A stretch of 12,144 bases of DNA, from the NCBI GenBank assembly GCA_947175005.1, contig CAMWLD010000034.1:1-12144 (forward strand), in the 5' to 3' direction. This document shows, piece by piece, positions 7,129-11,986 of this stretch (its first letter is position 1; every line of letters starts with the position of its first letter). The notes under the pieces were generated by a model. It made no database searches. It saw nothing but the letters and a program-made list of their open reading frames with translations, and was not told the origin of the DNA. The DNA is from an uncultured Ruminococcus sp. Lineage in GTDB: Bacteria; Bacillota; Clostridia; Oscillospirales; Ruminococcaceae. The translations under genes and the position numbers were made by a program.

Positions 7129-8181
7129 TTAATTGCTTTTATCTTCAATCTGCGGCGGGAGATATGGGGGAGGTTCATCTTCATCTCCGCTCAGCGCCGC
7201 GCTGATCTTGCCTGTTAAATATTCGATATATGGGATTATCTTTGCATAGTCCAGCCGCACAGGGCCTATCACGCTAAGGCTGCCCGCCGTTTTCCCGCCC
7301 TTTTTAAAGGGGGAAACGATAAGACTGGAGTTGCTGATAACAAGGCTGTCATCTTCACCGAAAAGAACTCTCAGACCGCTGAAGCTGTCGTCAAGCAGCC
7401 TTGCAAATTCCTGCTGCTCCTCCAAAAACTTTGCAATATCTCCCGCGTCAATGTCATTACGGGTAATGAGATTCCGTTCGCCGCTTACGTGAACATCGCT
7501 TTTTTTAAAGCTTCTCGCAAGCTCGGTAACGCCGTTGAGCAGGGGAGTGAGCGTGACCGTGTACGCTCCCATGGCAGCCGCCAGCTTTTCAATGGTCTCC
7601 TCCGAAAGGCTCTCCACGCTCATTCCGCTGAGATTGCTTGTCATATACTCGGTGAAAAAGTGAAGCTGTTCTCCCGACAGGTCAAATTCCAAACGACAGA
7701 CCTTATTTCTGATATTCCCCGACGAGGTTATCATCAGCAGAACATACATCCGCTTTCCCGTGGGTATCGCCTCTACCTTTGTTATCACCGAAAACTGGGG
7801 AGAAAAGTCGGACACCACCGCTGCGCAGTGGGTAATATCCGCCAGCGCCTTTGCGGCATTTTCTATGACCGCTTCACCGCTGCCCCCCGATTCCACAGCC
7901 GCGTCCAGCAGCAGCTTTTCTTCCTCCGTCAGCGTTACCCTCGGCATAAGCTGCTCAATATAAAGCTTATAGCCGCTGTAAGTGGGCACACGCCCTGCCG
8001 AGGTGTGGGGCTGCTCCAGATATCCCAGCTGCTCCAAAAGCGCCATATCGTTGCGTATGGTCGCCGAGGACACCTTTATATCGGGCATTGCCGCTATAGC
8101 CTTTGAGCCTACAGGCTCACCCGTGACTATATATTCGCTGACAACAGCGGCAAGAATTTTAAGTTTCCTGTCGTCCAGCAA
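7129..8181 (-). CDS. hrcA: Heat-inducible transcription repressor HrcA
   Basis: HrcA (350 residues) is the dimeric repressor that binds CIRCE and blocks the heat-shock operon when chaperones are sufficient. The N-terminal winged helix is clear: LKILAAVVSEYIVTGEPVGSKAIA (split here as residues 7-30) followed by SSATIRNDMALLEQLGYL (38-55) and HTSAGRVPT (59-67). The GAF-like dimer core fills most of the rest. The C-terminal acidic DEDEPPPYLPP tail is unremarkable. The start is TTG at 8181, with AAGGAG eight bases upstream; the next codons give the normal family N-terminus, so TTG is well supported. The gene leads the cluster and lies behind the CIRCE operators, giving autoregulation. Confidence 0.98.
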   Translation of the reverse strand: MLDDRKLKILAAVVSEYIVTGEPVGSKAIAAMPDIKVSSATIRNDMALLEQLGYLEQPHTSAGRVPTYSGYKLYIEQLMPRVTLTEEEKLLLDAAVESGGSGEAVIENAAKALADITHCAAVVSDFSPQFSVITKVEAIPTGKRMYVLLMITSSGNIRNKVCRLEFDLSGEQLHFFTEYMTSNLSGMSVESLSEETIEKLAAAMGAYTVTLTPLLNGVTELARSFKKSDVHVSGERNLITRNDIDAGDIAKFLEEQQEFARLLDDSFSGLRVLFGEDDSLVISNSSLIVSPFKKGGKTAGSLSVIGPVRLDYAKIIPYIEYLTGKISAALSGDEDEPPPYLPPQIEDKSN

Positions 8182-8215
8182 GCCTGTCGCTCCTTTCCTT
8201 TTGGCTTTCGGGAAT

Positions 8216-8246
8216 GCTGCTGCGGTTTTATCCGCATATTTGCAGC
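8216..8246 (-). promoter_or_regulatory. Structured element in the hrcA leader
   Basis: In the ~140-base leader, TGCGG (8221-8225) pairs with CCGCA (8232-8236), and GCTGC (8216-8220) pairs with GCAGC (8242-8246). The result is a 10-bp stem with a one-sided 5-base bulge. It ends about 35 bases before the hrcA start codon. Its function is unknown; an RNA thermosensor or stability element is conceivable but not shown. Confidence 0.35.
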
Positions 8247-8272
8247 GGCGGTTTGCTTTTTATTTCGGCTCA

Positions 8273-8281
8273 TTAGCACTT
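8273..8281. promoter_or_regulatory. Extra CIRCE half-site
   Basis: TTAGCACTT matches the CIRCE left arm TTAGCACTC at 8 of 9 positions. A 9-base spacer leads to 8291-8299, which matches the right arm at only 4 of 9 positions and overlaps the main CIRCE. It is thus an orphan or decayed site 23 bases from the main operator. Confidence 0.4.
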
Positions 8282-8295
8282 TTAGGTTCACTCTG

Positions 8296-8322
8296 TTAGC
8301 ACTCATTCTCTTGGAGTGCTAA
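8296..8322. promoter_or_regulatory. CIRCE operator (perfect)
   Basis: TTAGCACTC, nine spacer bases, then GAGTGCTAA: the exact consensus CIRCE inverted repeat bound by HrcA. It begins four bases downstream of the -10 box on the - strand and therefore covers the transcription start. Bound HrcA would block initiation, and the repeat is also transcribed into the 5' end of the mRNA. Confidence 0.98.
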
Positions 8323-8326
8323 TTAT

Positions 8327-8354
8327 ATTATACACCTTTTTTTCAACTTGTCAA
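8327..8354 (-). promoter_or_regulatory. Sigma-A promoter of hrcA-grpE-dnaK-dnaJ
   Basis: On the - strand TTGACA (8354-8349) and TATAAT (8332-8327) are both perfect consensus, separated by 16 bases. The start should fall near 8320, inside the CIRCE. A consensus promoter with tight repression fits a strong heat-inducible operon. Confidence 0.93.
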
Positions 8355-8372
8355 GGGGTTTTTCAAAATTTT

Positions 8373-8399
8373 TTAGCAAATATTTGCTCCGAGTGCTAA
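8373..8399. promoter_or_regulatory. Second, degenerate CIRCE upstream of the -35 box
   Basis: TTAGCAAAT (8373-8381; six of nine consensus bases), a spacer of exactly nine bases, then a perfect GAGTGCTAA (8391-8399). It starts 19 bases upstream of the -35 box and 77 bases from the start of the main CIRCE. Two operators flanking the promoter could allow cooperative HrcA binding or looping (inference). Confidence 0.75.
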
Positions 8400-8404
8400 T
8401 TATT

Positions 8405-8432
8405 TTTTGGGCAAATTGCCCCAAAATTTTTT
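8405..8432 (+). terminator. Terminator-like hairpin upstream of the heat-shock promoter
   Basis: GGGCA (8409-8413) pairs with TGCCC (8417-8421). The T's at 8405-8408 can pair with the A's at 8423-8426 across a one-base bulge, and six T's follow on the + strand (8427-8432). It could stop + strand transcripts antisense to the hrcA region, or insulate the GNAT gene; no + strand promoter feeding it was found. Confidence 0.4.
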
Positions 8433-8618
8433 AAGTGCGGCAAAAAACGGCTGTGTATAGGGCTTTTTATCATTGTATAGTAATTCGTCCAAAAAAATTT
8501 TGAGTAAAACTTAATTTGTAAATTTTTTTCGTATAATACTTTTCCAACCTTATTTTTTGGAAATATTGCATAAAAATACCTCCATGTTTCCTTAATATCG
8601 GCAGTTAATTGAAGCCCA
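8433..8618. other. A/T-rich stretch without a gene
   Basis: This is part of the 506-base gap between hrcA and the GNAT gene. I see no credible coding region here. A 79-codon - strand frame spanning it lacks a ribosome site and has the composition of A/T-rich noncoding DNA. A TATAAT at about 8532 has no acceptable -35 partner at 16-18 bases. Confidence 0.5.
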
Positions 8619-8647
8619 TTGACATATACGGTCAAATATGGTAAAGT
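8619..8647 (+). promoter_or_regulatory. Promoter of the GNAT gene
   Basis: TTGACA (8619-8624), a 17-base spacer and TAAAGT (8642-8647), with TGG before the -10 box. The spacer and downstream leader are nearly the same as those before the SMI1/KNR4-type gene at 11558. Confidence 0.7.
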
Positions 8648-8655
8648 TTAATTAT
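8630..8655 (+). repeat. Shared leader block, copy 1
   Basis: These 26 bases, starting GGTCAAATATGG and ending TAATTAT, match 11494-11519 at 23 positions. Similarity continues after a 7-base length difference through CTTA, AAAAAC and GGAAAGGAT to the ribosome site of the GNAT gene. Confidence 0.8.
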
Positions 8656-8687
8656 GCTTACAAAAACATTAACGGAAAGGATTTGTT

Positions 8688-9137
8688 ATGATTATATCAA
8701 AAGAACTTGGCAGGGAGCACAGAAATGAAATAAAGGCGCTTTTCAAGGCGGTTTTCATGAACGCTCCCTGGAATGACGACTGGAGCGACGAAGCACAGCT
8801 GGACAGCTATCTTGATGAGCTTACGGGCGAAAAAAGCTCCCTTACCGTCGGGCTTTTTGAGGACGGGGAGCTGATAGGGCTTTCCATGGGCTGCATACGT
8901 CACTGGTGGCAGGGCACGGAGTATTACATTTTTGAATTTTGCATACGTGCCGACAAGCAAGGCTCGGGCAGGGGAACGGCATTTTTGGAAGATGTTATCC
9001 GTATCGCCAAGGAAAAGGGCGTGACCCATATATTTCTGCAAACCGAGCACAGCGCTCCCGCCTACGGATTTTACCGTAAAAACGGCTTTGAAGAACTGGA
9101 GGGTCATGTGTCGCTGGTGAAATTTTTTGAAAAGTAA
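8688..9137 (+). CDS. GNAT family N-acetyltransferase
   Basis: This is a single GNAT domain of 149 residues, expected to move an acetyl group from acetyl-CoA to an amine. The cofactor-binding motif A is at 85-101, with Q91-x-x-G94-x-G96 at the helix start, and the motif B region PAYGFYRKNGFEEL is at 124-137. The N-terminal part with NAPWNDDW (25-32) and the RHWWQGTEYY segment (71-80) resembles AAC(6')-like aminoglycoside acetyltransferases, but many members of this group have other or unknown substrates, so resistance should not be assumed. GGAAAGGA lies six bases before the ATG. The gene stands alone with its own promoter and a strong terminator, and faces the toxin-antitoxin pair tail to tail. 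Confidence 0.9.
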   Translation: MIISKELGREHRNEIKALFKAVFMNAPWNDDWSDEAQLDSYLDELTGEKSSLTVGLFEDGELIGLSMGCIRHWWQGTEYYIFEFCIRADKQGSGRGTAFLEDVIRIAKEKGVTHIFLQTEHSAPAYGFYRKNGFEELEGHVSLVKFFEK

Positions 9138-9144
9138 CAGGTAC

Positions 9145-9187
9145 AAAAATCCCCCGAACACACAGCAGTGCGGTCGGGGGATTTTTT
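9145..9187. terminator. Bidirectional terminator between GNAT and toxin genes
   Basis: AAAAATCCCCCGA (9145-9157) and TCGGGGGATTTTT (9174-9186) form a perfect 13-bp stem with T-runs on both strands. It lies seven bases after the GNAT stop. The toxin stop codon (9188-9186) touches the edge of the stem, so one element serves both convergent genes. Confidence 0.95.
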
Positions 9188-9473
9188 AAAAGTCCAAATC
9201 GCTGTGAGTGCCTGTTCGGACAAGGGACAGTATCAGCGTATTTTCAAATATGCGATATACAAGCAGCCAATCGGGTGTGATATGGCATTCACGATGTTCA
9301 CGCCAATTACCGGTCAAAGCATGATCTTTGTTTTTTTCCGGCAGCGGTTCGCCGTTTTGCAGTTTATCTACAATTTCAAGAAGCAGGTTCATATCGCAGC
9401 CCCGTTTTTGCGCTCGCTTCAGATCCCTTTTAAAAACGCCGGTAAGATCCAATTCATATTTGGGTTTACTCAT
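9186..9473 (-). CDS. YafQ-family type II toxin (mRNA interferase)
   Basis: The protein has 95 residues from ATG 9473, with GAGGAG seven bases upstream. An in-frame ATG 15 bases earlier (9488) lacks that site. The RelE/ParE-superfamily fold typically cleaves mRNA on the ribosome. The residues known to matter in E. coli YafQ are present with nearly the same numbering: His51, His64, Asp68-Trp69 (within CHITPDWLLVY) and His90 (RTGTHSD). The C-terminus is HSDLDF rather than the usual HS-x-L-F, so the final Phe is displaced by one residue; its effect is unknown. The gene overlaps its antitoxin by eight bases and ends in the shared terminator. The toxin is expected to be held inactive by the antitoxin. 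Confidence 0.93.
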   Translation of the reverse strand: MSKPKYELDLTGVFKRDLKRAQKRGCDMNLLLEIVDKLQNGEPLPEKNKDHALTGNWREHRECHITPDWLLVYRIFENTLILSLVRTGTHSDLDF

Positions 9474-9666
9474 AGTCTTGCTCCTCATTGATTTCCTTCA
9501 ATATATCCGCAAAGCTGTTGTAATGTTTCCTGTTTGGGTTTTTAGCTATGAGTTCGCTTTCTGCAAGGGCAAGCATATTGTCATCACCGAACAATTTAAA
9601 AAAATCAAGCAGGCTGTCATCGTCTAACATATCTATAACATTTACTGCCATTTCACGTGCTTTCAT
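9466..9666 (-). CDS. RelB/DinJ-type antitoxin
   Basis: This 66-residue partner of the YafQ-like toxin starts at ATG 9666, with GGAGG seven bases upstream. The C-terminal part (NPNRKHYNSFADILKEINEEQDYE region, 43-66) looks like the toxin-wrapping tail of RelB/DinJ antitoxins. The N-terminal half (MKAREMAVNVIDMLDDDSLL, 1-20) is acidic and helical. It does not clearly show the ribbon-helix-helix pattern of DinJ, so DNA binding and autoregulation are uncertain. The long - strand frame that continues upstream past 9666 runs antisense through the alarmone synthetase and is not coding. Gene order (antitoxin first, 8-base overlap) is typical of type II systems. Confidence 0.88.
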   Translation of the reverse strand: MKAREMAVNVIDMLDDDSLLDFFKLFGDDNMLALAESELIAKNPNRKHYNSFADILKEINEEQDYE

Positions 9667-9705
9667 ACAGGTACCTCCAATTCTGTGAGATGTATTTTCA
9701 CTATT

Positions 9706-9734
9706 ATTATATACGAAAAAAGCCCATTTGTCAA
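9706..9734 (-). promoter_or_regulatory. Consensus promoter of the toxin-antitoxin operon
   Basis: On the - strand TTGACA (9734-9729), exactly 17 bases, then TATAAT (9711-9706), all consensus. Downstream, around 9686-9702, is a weak inverted repeat (GTGA...TCAC) that could be an autoregulatory operator, though this is only suggestive. Confidence 0.88.
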
Positions 9735-9824
9735 GCGTCTTTAAATTTTTTTCACTGCTTTGTCCGGATAAAAAAGTATTCAGTGCAGCCTCCTTTTTAT
9801 CACAAAATTTTCCTGTTATGTTCA

Positions 9825-9853
9825 TTGACATTAAATGAAATTTATGATAAAAT
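9825..9853 (+). promoter_or_regulatory. Promoter of the alarmone synthetase gene
   Basis: TTGACA (9825-9830), 17 bases, TAAAAT (9848-9853), with TGA before the -10 box. It diverges from the toxin-antitoxin promoter; the two -35 boxes are about 90 bases apart. Confidence 0.78.
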
Positions 9854-9878
9854 TTGAATTGACTGCGGCGCATAATAA

Positions 9879-9896
9879 TTTCGGAAGAAACCGAAA
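9879..9896 (+). promoter_or_regulatory. Hairpin touching the ribosome site of the 9914 start
   Basis: TTTCGG (9879-9884) pairs with CCGAAA (9891-9896) around a six-base loop. The last paired bases overlap the AAAGGAG ribosome site (9894-9900), so folding would partly hide it. The site is 13 bases from the ATG, somewhat long. Confidence 0.4.
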
Positions 9897-9913
9897 GGAG
9901 AAAATAACGATCA

Positions 9914-9997
9914 ATGAATACGAGTATAATGGAAAATATAAAGGGCGGCGACATTGACGCATTTTTTGACAGGCACAGCCCTTTTTCGGGCTTATGA
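9914..9997 (+). CDS. N-terminal segment of the alarmone synthetase, in another frame
   Basis: A 27-codon frame runs from ATG 9914 to TGA 9995-9997 and overlaps the main synthetase frame as ATGA. It has the upstream promoter and AAAGGAG. Its peptide (MNTSIMENIKGG... ending HSPFSGL) looks like the missing start of a small alarmone synthetase: a one-base shift in the C/T run at 9979-9986 would give SPFFGLMTYYGC, running smoothly into the next frame. It is either the first part of a frameshifted gene product, or a leader peptide that couples translation. A sequencing or natural single-base deletion is also possible. Confidence 0.6.
   Translation: MNTSIMENIKGGDIDAFFDRHSPFSGL
9979..9985 (+). other. 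Candidate -1 slippery heptamer CCCTTTT
   Basis: The codons of the 9914 frame here are CCT and TTT, so the heptamer reads C CCT TTT, the canonical X XXY YYZ arrangement. Slipping back one base re-pairs CCC and TTT and moves the ribosome exactly into the frame of the alarmone synthetase. The zero-frame stop lies nine bases after the heptamer. The only downstream stem I see (10011-10026, 5 bp with one wobble) is 25 bases away, farther than usual, so a stimulator is not evident. Confidence 0.4.
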
Positions 9998-10602
9998 CCT
10001 ATTACGGCTGCGCCTTGCGGGAGGTGGAAACAAAGCTTCAGGTCTTGAATGATGAATTTAAGCTGGGCCACGACCGCAACCCCATAGAATCCATAAAATC
10101 CCGCATAAAATCGGTGGAAAGCATTGCAAAGAAGCTGGAGAAAAAGGGCATAACATTGAATGCGGACAGTATGGAGGAAAACATTGCCAGGATAGAAAAC
10201 AGCATATTTGATATAGCGGGGATACGTGTTATATGCGCATTTCCCGAGGATATTTACCGCCTGGCAAAGCAGCTTACAAGCCAGGACGACATCACACTTG
10301 TGCGTGAAAAGGATTATATCAGCAGCCCCAAGCCCAACGGCTACAGAAGCCTGCACCTTATTGTGGAGATACCCGTGTTCTTTTCCACGGGCAAGCGGCC
10401 TATGAAGGTGGAGGTGCAGTTCCGCACCATTGCCATGGATTTCTGGGCAAGTCTTGAGCATAAAATGAAGTACAAAAAGAATATACGCAATCAGGATTAT
10501 ATTGCCGATGAACTGCTGAAATGTTCGCGGATAATCAGCGAGACCGATTACAGAATGCAGGAGATAAGGTGGCTTATCGAAAGCGCAGATTCCGCCGAAT
10601 AG
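9994..10602 (+). CDS. Small alarmone synthetase, (p)ppGpp synthetase domain
   Basis: This RelA/SpoT-type synthetase transfers pyrophosphate from ATP to GDP or GTP, making (p)ppGpp, the cytoplasmic stringent-response signal. Seen from ATG 9994 (202 residues): NPIESIKSRIKS (29-40), the Mg-binding DIAGIRV with Asp73 (73-79), KPNGYRSLHL (113-122) and the catalytic VEVQFRT with Glu140 (139-145), then AMDFWASLEHK (147-157). There is no HD hydrolase, TGS or ACT domain, so it resembles single-domain RelQ/YjbM enzymes and cannot degrade the signal. ATG 9994 has no ribosome site. The expected N-terminal helix lies in the overlapping 9914 frame, and a -1 shift would give a 229-residue protein. Translation probably starts at 9914 or depends on it. 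It diverges from the toxin-antitoxin pair. Confidence 0.93.
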   Translation: MTYYGCALREVETKLQVLNDEFKLGHDRNPIESIKSRIKSVESIAKKLEKKGITLNADSMEENIARIENSIFDIAGIRVICAFPEDIYRLAKQLTSQDDITLVREKDYISSPKPNGYRSLHLIVEIPVFFSTGKRPMKVEVQFRTIAMDFWASLEHKMKYKKNIRNQDYIADELLKCSRIISETDYRMQEIRWLIESADSAE

Positions 10603-10616
10603 TGTTATTTTCCTAA

Positions 10617-10674
10617 TTCGGGCGGAAAATATGCAGCCGCAAAGCCTTTGCATTTCCTTTAATATTTTCCCGAA
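10617..10674. other. Inverted repeat between the synthetase and transporter genes
   Basis: TTCG plus GGAAAATAT (10617-10620, 10624-10632) pairs with ATATTTTCC plus CGAA (10662-10674), 13 bp with a three-base bulge. Inside is GCAAAG/CTTTGC. There is no following T-run. GAAAATATGCA recurs just before the transporter ribosome site (about 10702). It may be an mRNA 3' or leader element; I see no promoter for the transporter here. Confidence 0.4.
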
Positions 10675-10727
10675 AACTGCGGATAATAAATGCAGCAGTG
10701 AGAAAATATGCAAAGGAGAGAATGTGT

Positions 10728-11081
10728 ATGGACAGAAAAGTAAAAATGGGGCTGCTGGGGGCGGTAACGGGTATTGCCAACGGATTTTTCGGGTCGGGAG
10801 GCGGCATTATCGCTGTGCCTATGTTAAAAGGGCTGGGGCGTGAAGCTAAAAAGGCGCACGCCTGTTCGCTGGCGATAACCTTGCCGTTGTCGGCGGTGTC
10901 GGCATTTTTTTACGGGCAGAGGGTCGGGTTTGATATTAAGGAGGCGCTGCCACTTATTCCCATGGGGCTTTTGGGTGCGCTGCTGGGGGCGGCGCTTATG
11001 AAAAAGATACCTACAAAATGGCTTTCGCGGATATTCGGCGTTATCCTTATTGCGGCGGGGGTAAGGGGGCTTATGCTGTGA
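10728..11081 (+). CDS. TSUP (TauE/SafE) transporter, N-terminal half gene
   Basis: This 117-residue membrane protein has about four hydrophobic helices (7-33, 45-62, 73-91, 99-116). It contains the TSUP-type glycine motif in NGFFGSGGGIIAVPML (18-33). TSUP proteins are usually ~250 residues with two homologous four-helix halves and export sulfite, sulfoacetate or other small anions; this gene encodes only the first half. ATG 10728 is chosen because AAAGGAG lies nine bases upstream; in-frame ATGs at 10698 and 10722 have no properly spaced site. Its TGA overlaps the GTG of the second half by four bases. The substrate cannot be told from the sequence. It follows the alarmone synthetase by 125 bases. 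Confidence 0.88.
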   Translation: MDRKVKMGLLGAVTGIANGFFGSGGGIIAVPMLKGLGREAKKAHACSLAITLPLSAVSAFFYGQRVGFDIKEALPLIPMGLLGALLGAALMKKIPTKWLSRIFGVILIAAGVRGLML

Positions 11082-11437
11082 CGGAGCTTCTGACTTTTTT
11101 GGCTGCATTTATTACGGGGCTGCTTGCCTCCCTTGGGGTGGGCGGCGGCATGGTGCTTATTATTTGGATGACGGCGTTTATGGGAGTAGATCAGCTTGAA
11201 GCACAGGGGATAAACCTTATTTTTTTCCTGCCCATAGCGCTGCTTTCCTGCATTCTTCACCGCAAAAACGGGCTTATGAAGCTAAGGCCTCTGCTGCCTG
11301 CGATAATCACCGGCGTTATAGGGGCGGCGGCGGGTGCGCTCCTTGCGGGCTTTGCAGGCTCGGAAATACTCGGCAAATGCTTTTCGGGATTTATTTTGTT
11401 AATAGGGATAAAGGAGATATTCACGGCGAAAAATTAA
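11078..11437 (+). CDS. TSUP (TauE/SafE) transporter, C-terminal half gene
   Basis: This 119-residue membrane protein begins with GTG 11078, overlapping the previous stop as GTGA and preceded by AAGGGGG at eight bases. An in-frame ATG at 11018 would lie deep inside the first gene and add a non-hydrophobic extension. Four hydrophobic stretches (about 3-33, 42-60, 70-92, 97-115) and the motif GLLASLGVGGGMVLI (14-28) mirror the first half protein. The two products probably assemble into one transporter as a heterodimer, equivalent to the fused TSUP form (inference). The clean GTGA overlap and good ribosome site argue for a real two-gene arrangement rather than a broken single gene. Confidence 0.88.
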   Translation: MTELLTFLAAFITGLLASLGVGGGMVLIIWMTAFMGVDQLEAQGINLIFFLPIALLSCILHRKNGLMKLRPLLPAIITGVIGAAAGALLAGFAGSEILGKCFSGFILLIGIKEIFTAKN

Positions 11438-11470
11438 AGCTTCGCTTTGGCGCTGTTTAGGAGAACTGTG

Positions 11471-11494
11471 ATGAAAAAACAATTGATAAATTAG
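11471..11494 (+). other. Seven-codon frame with a ribosome site, possible gene remnant
   Basis: AGGAG (11459-11463) is seven bases before ATG 11471, which opens MKKQLIN and stops at TAG 11492-11494. The stop lies inside the promoter of the next gene. It looks like the start of a gene (a Lys-rich N-terminus as in exported proteins) interrupted where the shared leader begins, or it is a chance frame. Confidence 0.25.
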
Positions 11495-11511
11495 GTCAAA
11501 TACGGTAAAAT
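11483..11511 (+). promoter_or_regulatory. Promoter of the SMI1/KNR4-type gene
   Basis: TTGATA (11483-11488), 17 bases, TAAAAT (11506-11511), with the same spacing and nearly the same spacer as the GNAT promoter. A perfect TATAAT at 11511-11516 is too far from this -35 box (22 bases) to be its partner. Confidence 0.65.
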
Positions 11512-11519
11512 ATAATTAT
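11494..11519 (+). repeat. Shared leader block, copy 2
   Basis: This block matches 8630-8655 at 23 of 26 positions, and the similarity resumes after seven extra bases through CTTA, AAAAACGTTGACC and GAAAGGAT. The coding regions that follow the two copies are unrelated. Confidence 0.8.
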
Positions 11520-11557
11520 AAGATTTTCTTAAAAACGTTGACCGAAAGGATGATTTT

Positions 11558-11986
11558 ATGGAAAACAGTATTGAACTTGATCTTGAAAACTGCAACGTAA
11601 GGCCTGTTGAGGAAGTAAAAAAATATTTTGACGATAACGGATTTTCGGGACTTCCCGATGAATTTCTTGAATTTTATGCGAAGTATAACGGCGGCTGCGG
11701 ATTTTACGAACCGAATAAAGACAGCAGCGGTGTGCTTAGTGGGCTTGATGATGAAGATTTTTATATCAGCCTTTATACTATTGATGAAATTTTGCAGCTT
11801 AACGAGGATCATGATATTGACAATATTCTCATATTCGGGTCGGACGGCGGCGGTGAGGCGTTGGGTTTTGATCGTGAGAAACAGGAATATTTTGTTATCC
11901 CCTTTATTGACATTGGCGTTGAAAAACCCGATTATTTGGGAAAAACCGCATCCGAATTCCTTGTGCGCCTTTATAAAAATTTTTAA
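11558..11986 (+). CDS. SMI1/KNR4 (SUKH) family protein, possible immunity protein
   Basis: This 142-residue single-domain protein shows the SUKH pattern: LPDEFLEFYAKYNGG (32-46) near the N-terminus, then a strand region with NILIFGSDGGGEALGFD (89-105) and a C-terminal SEFL helix (132-135). Many bacterial family members neutralise toxins of contact-dependent or polymorphic-toxin systems. No toxin gene is visible here, so it may be an orphan immunity gene or have another role. It is acidic and cytoplasmic, with no signal peptide. GAAAGGAT lies eight bases before the ATG. Its codons are clearly more A/T-rich than those of the adjacent transporter genes, which hints at separate acquisition. It carries its own promoter with the shared leader. 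Confidence 0.88.
   Translation: MENSIELDLENCNVRPVEEVKKYFDDNGFSGLPDEFLEFYAKYNGGCGFYEPNKDSSGVLSGLDDEDFYISLYTIDEILQLNEDHDIDNILIFGSDGGGEALGFDREKQEYFVIPFIDIGVEKPDYLGKTASEFLVRLYKNF

Noticed and set aside
8396..8635. 79-codon - strand frame upstream of the heat-shock promoter
   Set aside because: No ribosome site, A/T-driven composition, and it overlaps the GNAT promoter and second CIRCE.
9466..10713. 415-codon - strand frame
   Set aside because: Only its last 66 codons (from ATG 9666, with GGAGG) are real, the antitoxin. The rest runs antisense to the alarmone synthetase and across two promoters.
11018..11077. Longer start for the second transporter half
   Set aside because: The extension is non-hydrophobic and lies within the first half gene; GTG 11078 has AAGGGGG and a GTGA overlap.
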